From positions 1 through 17,733 of the forward strand of contig JAEOTU010000214.1 of assembly GCA_016839665.1 (NCBI GenBank): a stretch of DNA of 17,733 nucleotides, written 5' to 3'. Below the pieces are notes generated by a model. It made no database searches, had not been told where the DNA came from, and saw nothing but the letters and a program-made list of their open reading frames with translations. The translations under genes were made by a program, and so were the position numbers. Each line of letters opens with the position of its first letter. The first letter of the stretch is position 1. Source of the DNA: Candidatus Hodarchaeota archaeon. Lineage in GTDB: Archaea > Asgardarchaeota > Heimdallarchaeia > Hodarchaeales > Hodarchaeaceae. Of this stretch, positions 1-5,800 are shown piece after piece.

Positions 1-802
1 CATGAGTACGTATAGAATAATCATTTTTCCATAACCTTACTGGGCCTAAAATCCCAGTCACAAGCAATGTATCCATGGCTTTCGCGGGAGGAACAACATT
101 CTTGTAGGTTTCATGAAATTCACTATCCTTTGAAGCGATGAACCTCGTTCCCATTGCTACTGCACCAGCACCAAGTGCTAAAGCTGCAGCTAAGCCTTCT
201 CCTGTGGCAAACCCCCCACAAGCAATCTTTGGTATATCAGGGTACTTTTTTTGCACTTGTTGGAGGAGTACAAGACTACTAACTTTCTCATATGATTGAT
301 GCCCACCTCCTTCACCGCCTGTAACTACTAAACCATCAACTCCAGCAGTAACGCATTTATCAGCCAACCATAGGGCGGGGGCAACATGAAAGTGTTTAAT
401 TTGTGAGCCACTCTCTTTTAATTCCTGATAAGCCTTGGATTGAGGAAGAGCCTTAGCTGAACCAGCACTTGTTAAAACATAAACACATTGTTTCTTAATT
501 TTAGGATTCTCCATAATAAATTTAGGGATTTCATTGCATAAAGTTTCTGTGTACGGTTCTAATCTGGAGGTTCGTAAATTAAATCCGAATGGCTTGTCGG
601 TGTGTTCCACGACATATTGCATATTTTCTTTCATTATTTCAGTAGGGTCTTTATCCAGTAACCCTACTTGGGATAGTACACCCAGACCTCCAGCTTCAGA
701 AACCCCTACGGTCAGATCCTTAGTATAAAAAGGGCCCATTGGTGCCTGTGCTACGGGATGCTTAATTCCGAGCATTTTAGTAATATTGGTTTCAATTGTC
801 AA
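1..802 (-). CDS. Nitronate monooxygenase / 2-nitropropane dioxygenase-like flavoprotein, 5' part (runs off left edge)
   Basis: The minus-strand frame is open from 802 to the window edge (267 codons visible). The protein begins with a typical family N-terminus, ITKMLGIKHPVAQAPMG, followed by GGLGVLSQ. Further on are VTGGEGGGHQ (the segment around the conserved His of the family) and the FMN-phosphate-binding stretch IACGGFATGEGLAAALALGA followed by GTRFIAS. Known members are FMN-dependent TIM barrels that oxidise nitronates or act as FabK-like enoyl reductases, so the exact substrate here is not known. The start is chosen as TTG at 802 because GAGG (minus strand, 807-810) lies five bases upstream and because the first ATG (775) would cut off conserved ITKML residues. 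An in-frame stop lies just upstream. The enzyme is probably cytosolic. It stands alone, divergent from the histone gene. Confidence 0.9.
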   Translation of the reverse strand, partial: MTIETNITKMLGIKHPVAQAPMGPFYTKDLTVGVSEAGGLGVLSQVGLLDKDPTEIMKENMQYVVEHTDKPFGFNLRTSRLEPYTETLCNEIPKFIMENPKIKKQCVYVLTSAGSAKALPQSKAYQELKESGSQIKHFHVAPALWLADKCVTAGVDGLVVTGGEGGGHQSYEKVSSLVLLQQVQKKYPDIPKIACGGFATGEGLAAALALGAGAVAMGTRFIASKDSEFHETYKNVVPPAKAMDTLLVTGILGPVRLWKNDYSIRTH

Positions 803-853
803 TTTTCCTCAGCCACTATTAACGGTTCAAGGTTGAATCATGATTATATTAGG

Positions 854-862
854 TATTATATC
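854..862 (-). promoter_or_regulatory. TATA box for the nitronate monooxygenase-like gene
   Basis: On the minus strand the sequence reads GGATATAATACC. A TATA centre near 858 predicts transcription start near 832, giving a leader of about 30 bases that carries the GAGG ribosome binding site before the TTG start at 802. Confidence 0.45.
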
Positions 863-932
863 CATCCAAAAAGAATCTATGTTTGTTTAGAGTACAAATA
901 CAAAAGTGAAATTGATTCAACCAATCATGCTA

Positions 933-956
933 CTATGACCTTTATAAATATCATAG
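933..956. promoter_or_regulatory. 24-bp dyad enclosing a TATA-like palindrome
   Basis: CTATGA and TCATAG form perfect 6-bp inverted arms around a 12-base centre that contains the palindrome TTTATAAA. It sits in the divergent gap between the flavoenzyme gene and the histone gene (803-1114). Its geometry suits a dimeric repressor covering a TATA box, but no start codon with the expected spacing is obvious on either strand. The rest of this gap holds only the two genes' promoters. Confidence 0.3.
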
Positions 957-1072
957 ATGTAACATTTTTTATCTAGGAGTAAGTCTTGCTTTGTACGAGT
1001 GAAAAAATTTATAAAGAGTAAAAAGTTTTCATTAAGAGTTATCAACGGTAAAATGATAACTGATTCAGGACT

Positions 1073-1080
1073 TTTTATAA
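1073..1080 (+). promoter_or_regulatory. TATA box of the histone gene
   Basis: CTTTTTATAAC lies about 38 bases before the histone ATG, which predicts a leader of around a dozen bases. A second TATA-like motif (AATTTATAAAGAG, about 1007-1019) would give a longer leader; either could be used. Confidence 0.4.
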
Positions 1081-1114
1081 CAAAAGTATAAAATGGTAGA
1101 AAAGGCGGTTAAAA

Positions 1115-1348
1115 ATGGCAAAGAAGAAAGCAGCACCGAAAGCTGGTTTTGCTGGGGCTCGTGTGGAAAAATTAATCAGAGACGCAGGTGCGTTTCGTGT
1201 CTCAGCGGACGCGATTAGCGGTTTAAACTCAGTTATTGTCGATAGGGGCCTGGCCATAGCCAAATATGCGGTCGAGATTGCAGGGCATTCTGGACGAAAA
1301 ACGGTGAAAGAATCAGATATTCAGTTAGCAGTCTCTAAGGTCGAATAA
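1115..1348 (+). CDS. Archaeal histone with short lysine-rich N-terminal tail
   Basis: A 77-residue protein with a single histone fold. Helix 1 is VEKLIRDAG (17-25). Loop 1 is AFRVSADA with the DNA-contacting Arg28. The long helix 2 spans about 32-60. Loop 2 is GRKTVK (Arg61, Lys62, Thr63). Helix 3 follows SDI (Asp68). His58 and Asp68 match the dimer-dimer interface pair of HMf-type histones (HMfB His49 and Asp59), so multimerisation into extended wraps is possible. Compared with HMfB there are about eight extra N-terminal residues, and the start MAKKKAAPKAG is basic and probably disordered, resembling a short tail. The protein wraps and compacts chromosomal DNA. The gene is monocistronic, with its own TATA box and a pyrimidine-tract terminator. 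The ATG at 1115 is the only start in frame. Confidence 0.95.
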   Translation: MAKKKAAPKAGFAGARVEKLIRDAGAFRVSADAISGLNSVIVDRGLAIAKYAVEIAGHSGRKTVKESDIQLAVSKVE

Positions 1349-1355
1349 AACCCCT

Positions 1356-1372
1356 CTCCTCTTTTTTTTTCT
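1356..1372 (+). terminator. Pyrimidine-tract terminator after the histone gene
   Basis: Nine consecutive T residues (1362-1370) sit inside a C/T-only stretch just after the histone stop codon. Archaeal RNA polymerase terminates at such T tracts without needing a hairpin. Confidence 0.6.
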
Positions 1373-1541
1373 CATTTCCTACGATCCTATAACAGAGCAA
1401 TATTTTCGACATTCTTGTCTCTCTAATCTTTATACTTCGTTCTCGTTGGTCTTGGGGTTATAAGAACTTATTCTCTAGCTTGTTTTTTATGTGTCTTTGT
1501 GAGTCAGCCTAGACAGTCTTTAATTTTAGTCCTCTCTTTAT

Positions 1542-1550
1542 TTTTTATAC
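1542..1550 (+). promoter_or_regulatory. TATA box of the 128-residue hypothetical gene
   Basis: TTTTTATAC is centred about 23 bases before the ATG at 1570, so the transcript probably starts at or next to the start codon (leaderless). This agrees with the absence of a Shine-Dalgarno sequence there. Confidence 0.45.
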
Positions 1551-1569
1551 AAACATTTGTGATATAATA

Positions 1570-1956
1570 ATGAATCGCAGGAATAATCCCCAACAAGGAT
1601 TAACAATCACAGAAGCGGAAATGAATCAGTTAGCTGACCGTGCACTCATTCTATTATCTTTTAAAGAGACTGATACCCAGAACCTGCGGTTTATTATGAA
1701 CCTCTTAGGAATCCGCACACTCAAGGAAAAGCAAGAAATTTTGAAAGAGGTTTTTAGACTAATTCGTAGGGGCTTTGTATATGTCCCAGATGGATTGATA
1801 AAATTAGTCGAACACAGGTCTCAATTAAGGATCAAGGATTTACACGATATTGAAGATATAAATTTGTGTCTTCTATGTCCATATGAAAAATTAATCCAAG
1901 AGATCCAGATAGAAATCGCCAAGGTAAGGCAGCGAGACGAAAAAGTTAAGTCTTGA
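1570..1956 (+). CDS. Hypothetical protein, 128 residues, possible winged-helix fold
   Basis: I do not recognise the family. The protein is soluble with no signal peptide or membrane segment. An N-terminal Asn/Gln-rich stretch (1-10) is followed by predicted helices (about 14-65) and then RRGFVYVPDGL, which could be the wing of a small helix-turn-helix domain (inference only). There is an LCLLC pair of cysteines near the middle of the C-terminal half, which is too little for a zinc site. The C-terminus is helical and charged. The coding sequence has the codon pattern of its neighbours, the ATG is preceded by a correctly spaced TATA box, and the gene ends 13 bases before the stop of the convergent mini-gene. 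The function is unknown. Confidence 0.7.
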   Translation: MNRRNNPQQGLTITEAEMNQLADRALILLSFKETDTQNLRFIMNLLGIRTLKEKQEILKEVFRLIRRGFVYVPDGLIKLVEHRSQLRIKDLHDIEDINLCLLCPYEKLIQEIQIEIAKVRQRDEKVKS

Positions 1957-1969
1957 CTGTCTCAAATCC

Positions 1970-2098
1970 TCAAATTGACCGTTGTTCTTCAAACTCCTCA
2001 ATCGCATTGAGAAGTGTTTCTTTGATACGTTTAGGGATGTCAGGGGTTAGAATGGAGTAAACAAGCCTTTCGTCTTCCATATTCTCGACTTTAATCAT
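1970..2098 (-). CDS. Small hypothetical protein, 42 residues
   Basis: The minus-strand frame encodes 42 residues beginning MIKVENMEDERLVYSILTPD and ending in the acidic helix-like AIEEFEEQRSI. It is soluble and has no cysteines or membrane segment. Support for a real gene comes from three signals in register: a strong TATA box (2168-2175), a leader of about 45 bases, and a purine-rich GAGTGA just before the ATG. The composition also looks protein-like, with amphipathic helix in the second half. The family is not recognised; it could be a small regulator or adaptor. It converges on the 128-residue gene with a 13-base gap. Confidence 0.5.
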   Translation of the reverse strand: MIKVENMEDERLVYSILTPDIPKRIKETLLNAIEEFEEQRSI

Positions 2099-2167
2099 GA
2101 TGAATCACTCTCAAAGATAAACAATCTCAAGAACATGCAAATTGTCATTGAATGATTCCAAATTCGC

Positions 2168-2175
2168 TTTATATA
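2168..2175 (-). promoter_or_regulatory. TATA box of the 42-residue mini-gene
   Basis: On the minus strand GAGTATATAAAGC is a near-ideal archaeal TATA element. It lies about 70 bases upstream of the mini-gene ATG at 2098 and has no other gene to serve on that strand. The rest of 2099-2350 contains only an 8-bp inverted repeat (GATTTAAA/TTTAAATC, 2260-2277) and no recognisable gene. Confidence 0.55.
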
Positions 2176-2350
2176 CTCAAAAAAAATGACTTATTCTGTT
2201 TTAAAACGAATAGCTATTATCATTCTTCTACTGCTTTGTTCTCATTCCTAATAATAGTGGATTTAAAAGTTTAAATCATTACAGGAGAGAGAGATCCCTG
2301 AATATGACCTTGTCTCTGGACCTCTTCTGTCCGACAATTTTGTTCATGTC

Positions 2351-3436
2351 TCAAGAATCCGAATAAATTGGTGAAAAAGGAGGAACTTTCTTATACATCC
2401 ATTGATCTGGAGAAATTGTTTCAGTCTTTTTAGATTCATTAAAAGCTATTATAGCTGCTTCGGTGTTGCCAAGGTAAAAAAGAGTAATTCCTTTGTAGGC
2501 CCATTCTTCTGGTTCTCGTGCTTCAATAATAACTGCTTTCTGGAAGATTATCCTAGCCTGAATAGACATTTTTAGTTTTACTAAAACAGTGCCTAGCACA
2601 GTTAGCGAAATAATATCATCTGGATTAAGACGAAGAGCTTCCTCTAGAGCTTCTTTAGCTGTTTTATACATTCTCATTCTTTTAAGAGCCATACCCTTGC
2701 ATGTCCAAGCTGATGGAAGACTCGGATCAAAATCGATTGCTGTTTCCGCTGCTGCTAATGCTTCTTGGAAATGTCTAAGCCTATAGAATGCTATCGCTTT
2801 ATTATTCCAAATAGTTGCCAGATTACTAAAATCTAGTGATTGTTTTATCAGATGGTCAAGTATGTCAATAGCTTTTTCATATTTTCCAAGTTTAATCAAC
2901 ACGACCCCCCTCAAAAACCAGGCCAGAGCTTGGTCTGGATTAATAGCGGTTGCATGAATTGTAGCTTCCAACGCTTCCAAATAATAACCAAGATCGACCA
3001 AAATTTGACTCTTATTGTAATGAGCATCGAAAAATGAAGGATTAATTCTGATTACTTCATTAAATGCATCAATAGCATCCTGAAAGTTGCCTAAATGTTT
3101 CAGTACCAATCCTTTATTAAACCAAGCCACATCGTAATTTGGCCTTATTTCAATAGCCTTCTCAATAGAATTCAGAGCTAACTCATTGTTATTCAATTTT
3201 GCTAGAACAGCACCTATATTAAGCCAAGTTTTAGCATTATTCGGTTTGAGCTCTAAAGATTTCTTGAAAAATTCTAACGCCTCAATCAGTTTCCCCTTTT
3301 CCTCCAGTTCATAACCTAGATAGAAATAAATCTGGTAGGGTTCCTTTTGTTCGAGTGTAGAGTCGAAATATTTTGTAACAACTTCGAGGGTCAATTTTTC
3401 AATTTCTGGATTTTTAATAAACTGTTCCATCAACAT
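2351..3436 (-). CDS. Tetratricopeptide-repeat (TPR) protein
   Basis: A soluble all-helical protein of about 361 residues built almost entirely from about nine TPR units of 34 residues. The repeats show the TPR pattern, for example AWFNKGLVLKHLGNFQDAID, with W/Y-x3-G at the start of helix A, A in helix B and P closing the unit (ALELKPN-type ends such as EIRPN, INPS and INPD). There is no signal peptide. TPR superhelices are protein-interaction scaffolds, and no catalytic domain is attached. The short C-terminus after the last repeat (PPFSPIYSDS) lies outside the TPR array. The ATG at 3436 is preferred; the frame can also begin at TTG 3448 or ATG 3430, and no Shine-Dalgarno sequence decides between them. 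A TATA-like element at 3472-3479 suggests a near-leaderless transcript. Confidence 0.92.
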   Translation of the reverse strand: MLMEQFIKNPEIEKLTLEVVTKYFDSTLEQKEPYQIYFYLGYELEEKGKLIEALEFFKKSLELKPNNAKTWLNIGAVLAKLNNNELALNSIEKAIEIRPNYDVAWFNKGLVLKHLGNFQDAIDAFNEVIRINPSFFDAHYNKSQILVDLGYYLEALEATIHATAINPDQALAWFLRGVVLIKLGKYEKAIDILDHLIKQSLDFSNLATIWNNKAIAFYRLRHFQEALAAAETAIDFDPSLPSAWTCKGMALKRMRMYKTAKEALEEALRLNPDDIISLTVLGTVLVKLKMSIQARIIFQKAVIIEAREPEEWAYKGITLFYLGNTEAAIIAFNESKKTETISPDQWMYKKVPPFSPIYSDS

Positions 3437-3471
3437 TTTGATCAACAATACTTATCGTACCAATTAAATTT

Positions 3472-3479
3472 CTTTTAAA
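3472..3479 (-). promoter_or_regulatory. TATA-like element for the TPR gene
   Basis: The minus-strand sequence CTTTAAAAGA is centred near 3476. With standard archaeal spacing the transcript would begin near 3450, a few bases before the candidate start codons. Confidence 0.35.
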
Positions 3480-3517
3480 GCCGATAATATTCTATAATTT
3501 CAGAGGAAATTTGCTAA

Positions 3518-3707
3518 TCGTATATACTATAATAGAAAGTATAGTATTTAAAAATATTGGTTTTCAAGTATAGATAAATTCTTTTGATCCATTATTTTTT
3601 ATTGTATGAAATAAAATATAGAATATAGTATGAAATCTTTTTCACACATGCGATCATTTAAATATAACTTAAAATATTCAATAAATAACCTTTTTCGTAT
3701 ATACTAT
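3518..3707. repeat. Repeated TCGTATATACTAT motif with an inverted repeat, between divergent genes
   Basis: The 13-base sequence TCGTATATACTAT occurs exactly at 3518-3530 and 3695-3707. The first copy continues into a perfect 8-8-8 inverted repeat (ATACTATA, spacer, TATAGTAT; 3524-3547), and both copies are followed by ATTTAAAA-like sequence. The second copy lies at TATA distance plus a leader from the winged-helix gene at 3776. This AT-rich 339-base gap (3437-3775) otherwise holds no gene. The motifs may be operators for the adjacent regulator, but low-complexity AT sequence could also generate them. Confidence 0.4.
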
Positions 3708-3775
3708 TCATTTAAAATATCCTTAAAAAATTGTAAATATTTAGATAAGTTATATTTTGTAAAGAAGGGGAATTT

Positions 3776-4078
3776 TTGCCAGAGAAAAGGTCAGATAAAG
3801 GCGAAGAAGACGCAATCTTTAAGCAGCTTAAAGATGAAAGCAGAATGAAAATATTTGTGTACTTAATGACTAATGAAAAATTGACATTAAAACAATTAAG
3901 CGAAGCATTAAACAAAGGGAAAACAACAATACATCATCATATAAAAAGACTGGAAGAAGTGGGAATAATTGGGTGGGAAGAAAGAAAGGAGGAAAAGAAA
4001 AAGCTTAAAACAAGGGATTATTTTATTATCAAAGAAAAGTTGGAAAACCTTTTTGGAATGGAGTCAGAAAGTCCATAA
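3776..4078 (+). CDS. ArsR-like winged helix-turn-helix transcriptional regulator
   Basis: A 100-residue single-domain DNA-binding protein. After a charged N-terminus, IFKQLKDESRMKIFVYLM is the usual first helix of ArsR-type domains. LTLKQLSEALNKGKTTIHHH is the helix-turn-helix with the recognition helix KTTIHHHIKRLEE. VGIIGWEERKEEKK leads into the wing, closed by RDYFIIKEK. No metal-binding cysteines are visible, so it is not a classical metal sensor. The start is TTG at 3776, chosen because AAGGGG (3765-3770) lies five bases upstream and the only later Met cuts into helix 1. The next gene begins 33 bases downstream on the same strand, so it probably regulates its own operon with the CPBP-like membrane protein. 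Confidence 0.85.
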   Translation: MPEKRSDKGEEDAIFKQLKDESRMKIFVYLMTNEKLTLKQLSEALNKGKTTIHHHIKRLEEVGIIGWEERKEEKKKLKTRDYFIIKEKLENLFGMESESP

Positions 4079-4111
4079 ACAGTAAGTTTTGGTTAATACC
4101 ATCAGGACTGG

Positions 4112-5287
4112 ATGGAAAATACCAAAAATATGGAATATTTGGAGATATGCATGAGAAAGCTCAAAATTATTGAGATTGAAAATTCTTTCCTTAATTTTTT
4201 TACTCCTGCTGTAATCGTAGCAGCAGCTTATTTCTTTTTCAATTTCATCATGTGGCCAATAGTTTACTTAGAAATAACAATTATGGACTTGGATCCTGAA
4301 ATTAATTATGAAATGCTTGATCTGTTATTAAGTAGTTTTGGTTACCTCCTCATTTGTGTTTTTTTCTACTATATAATCATTCCAAGACTTAAAACCCGAG
4401 ATGCTGAATTTAAAAAATTAAATCGTAATAGTTTTGTGTTGTCTGGGTTACTATTTTGCGTAGCTATTTTAATTTATATGATCTTAACATGGATTTTTCC
4501 GCTTTCTGGTTTAGAGGTAGTTGAAGATCCTCCCACGGGTGTTACAACGTTTGAAGAATTCATCAACCCTATTTATCTGGTTCTTTTTACGTTATCTTTG
4601 GTCAGTATTGCCATATTTGTGGAAATAATATATCGAAGAACGATCATTCCACTATTGGAAGATCGCGGGTTGTCTCCTGTTTATGCTGTTTTGCTTTCTG
4701 CTCTTGGACAATGTTTCATAGATTTTCCAGTATATGTTATAAAGTATCTTTATCACCCTCAGGAGAATTTATTGTCAGTTATACTGTGGGGATTCTCGTT
4801 AAACTTGGTTTATGGAATTTTTGCAGGAGCTATTTACGTTTTGGCTCGAAATATTATCTTTCCAATTCTATTTTTTCTTGGTTGGCAATTTCATTATTTA
4901 GTAGCTTTTCTAGGGGTGACCCTTGAAAATCAATTCTTTCTAATTGTCTATTTCTTGTTAAACATCATTTCTATCATTGTAGGATTAACTACAATAGTTT
5001 ACGTAATTTATAGGCTTTTAGATACGAAATATTCATCAGATTGGGTGGAAATTTTAAAGAAACATTCTTCATCTAATATTAAACGCGGAGTTACAGGATT
5101 TTTCATTATTTCCCTTGGATTGTTTGCTTTGCAAGTTGTATTTATTATCCTAATTAGATTTCTTACCAACTTTCCTACAGACTGGGGAAATCTACCTAAC
5201 TACATCTTAGTAGTAACTCCTTTCTATCTATTAATATTTACAATCCCTTTTTGGTTAACTATCTCAACAGAATATGCCCAAGATTAA
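4112..5287 (+). CDS. CPBP/CAAX-protease-2-like polytopic membrane protein, active site degenerate
   Basis: A 391-residue integral membrane protein with about ten hydrophobic segments and no cleavable signal. The segment FVEIIYRRTIIPLLEDRG (about 170-187), followed by PVYAVLLSALGQ, resembles motif 1 and the next helix of CPBP (type II CAAX prenyl endopeptidase/bacteriocin-immunity) intramembrane proteases. However, the canonical paired Glu of EExxxR is reduced to a single Glu171, and the motif-2 His is replaced (GQCFID). The motif-3 His/Asn pair is not in the expected place either; a His occurs in GWQFHYL. It is therefore either a catalytically dead family member or a look-alike. ATG 4112 is chosen, with Met7 and Met14 as alternatives. 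It is co-transcribed with the upstream winged-helix regulator. Confidence 0.6.
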   Translation: MENTKNMEYLEICMRKLKIIEIENSFLNFFTPAVIVAAAYFFFNFIMWPIVYLEITIMDLDPEINYEMLDLLLSSFGYLLICVFFYYIIIPRLKTRDAEFKKLNRNSFVLSGLLFCVAILIYMILTWIFPLSGLEVVEDPPTGVTTFEEFINPIYLVLFTLSLVSIAIFVEIIYRRTIIPLLEDRGLSPVYAVLLSALGQCFIDFPVYVIKYLYHPQENLLSVILWGFSLNLVYGIFAGAIYVLARNIIFPILFFLGWQFHYLVAFLGVTLENQFFLIVYFLLNIISIIVGLTTIVYVIYRLLDTKYSSDWVEILKKHSSSNIKRGVTGFFIISLGLFALQVVFIILIRFLTNFPTDWGNLPNYILVVTPFYLLIFTIPFWLTISTEYAQD

Positions 5288-5367
5288 CTTAGAATCTTGC
5301 AGAAATTTAAATCACTAGGTTGGAATTTTACCTTGTTTACTGTCCATTCATCGAAATTAGCGTTGAT

Positions 5368-5436
5368 GCACTGATTGAAATTCTTTTAAACCTCTTGCAT
5401 GTGATAAAGAATATTTAAACTCCTGCACTGGTTGAA
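5368..5436 (+). repeat. Imperfect direct repeat upstream of the candidate RNA promoter
   Basis: GCACTGATTGAA (5368-5379) recurs as GCACTGGTTGAA (5425-5436), 57 bases apart. In between, TTTAAAC-(C/T)C-type blocks (5385-5396 and 5414-5424) are also repeated. The second copy ends immediately before the TATA box at 5440. The repeats may be activator sites, but no protein can be assigned. Confidence 0.25.
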
Positions 5437-5439
5437 GGG

Positions 5440-5447
5440 TTTATATA
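5440..5447 (+). promoter_or_regulatory. TATA box of the candidate non-coding RNA
   Basis: GGGTTTATATATC is a strong archaeal TATA element with a purine-rich BRE-like GAAGGG just upstream. It predicts initiation near 5470, exactly where the terminal stem of the structured element begins. The protein gene at 5801 has its own TATA box, so this one needs another product. Confidence 0.5.
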
Positions 5448-5471
5448 TCTCCATCGAGGTAAGTTTTTATT

Positions 5472-5567
5472 GTAGGGATAAATAACTCCTAGAAGAAGAA
5501 AGAACTGCAGTAGTTAGCAGTCAAGTGGGGATGAGGAGCACTATCCCTATCTTGAATTGTCTTTTTG
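5472..5567 (+). ncRNA. Candidate structured non-coding RNA with alternative pairings
   Basis: TAGGGATA (5473-5480) pairs perfectly with TATCCCTA (5542-5549), extended by a G-U pair at 5472/5550, and closes an element of about 80 bases. Inside it, CTCCT (5486-5490) pairs with AGGAG (5534-5538), and ACTGC (5504-5508) with GCAGT (5517-5521), leaving a purine-rich bulge (5491-5503). The 3' strand of the outer stem can instead pair with TGGGGAT (5526-5532) in a local hairpin (5526-5549), so two exclusive folds exist. A T5 run (5562-5566) follows. No long open frame lies inside. It matches no tRNA, C/D or H/ACA box arrangement, or riboswitch class that I recognise. The remainder of the 513-base gap (5568-5766) shows no gene. 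Confidence 0.4.
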
Positions 5568-5766
5568 TATTAATTCTAACTGAATTTTTGTTTTAGTTCC
5601 AACGAAAAACAAGTTTCAAAGAGAAAAATTGTTCGGATAAGCTTTTATCGCTTGTAAAAATTGGTTAAGTTAAATCAGAAAACGTAGAAAATTTGACTTC
5701 AATGACATTTTCTATGCTATAAATATTTAGCAGAACCAATTGTGGGGTTTAATAATCCTTTATTCT

Positions 5767-5773
5767 TTTATAT
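5767..5773 (+). promoter_or_regulatory. TATA box of the roadblock/longin-like gene
   Basis: CTTTTATATGATC is centred about 31 bases before the ATG at 5801, so the mRNA is predicted to have only a few untranslated bases. No Shine-Dalgarno sequence precedes the ATG, consistent with a leaderless message. Confidence 0.5.
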
Positions 5774-5800
5774 GATCCGAACGATTAAGATGGTATAGCT

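Noticed and set aside
758..976. Open frame of 72 codons between the flavoenzyme and histone genes.
   Set aside because: It overlaps the true start of the minus-strand flavoenzyme and its promoter, and its composition is not protein-like.
1511..1962. AGACAGTC and GACTGTCT flanking the 128-residue gene as possible terminal inverted repeats.
   Set aside because: Eight bases only, no target-site duplication and no transposase; chance-level.
2303..2365. Short plus-strand frame beginning MTLSLDLFC after a GGAGAGAG stretch.
   Set aside because: Only 20 codons, runs into the TPR gene on the opposite strand, and has no promoter.
3630..3848. Open frame of 72 codons upstream of the winged-helix gene.
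   Set aside because: AT-rich low-complexity translation overlapping the winged-helix gene in another frame, without a ribosome binding site.
5526..5549. GGGGATGAGG...ATCCC looked like part of a fluoride riboswitch or a C/D-box RNA.
   Set aside because: The conserved loop bases and second helix of the fluoride motif are missing, and no correctly spaced C and D boxes are present.
5636..5650. GATAA-GCTT-TTATC small hairpin downstream of the candidate RNA.
   Set aside because: A 5-bp AT-rich stem with a four-base loop is expected by chance in this composition.
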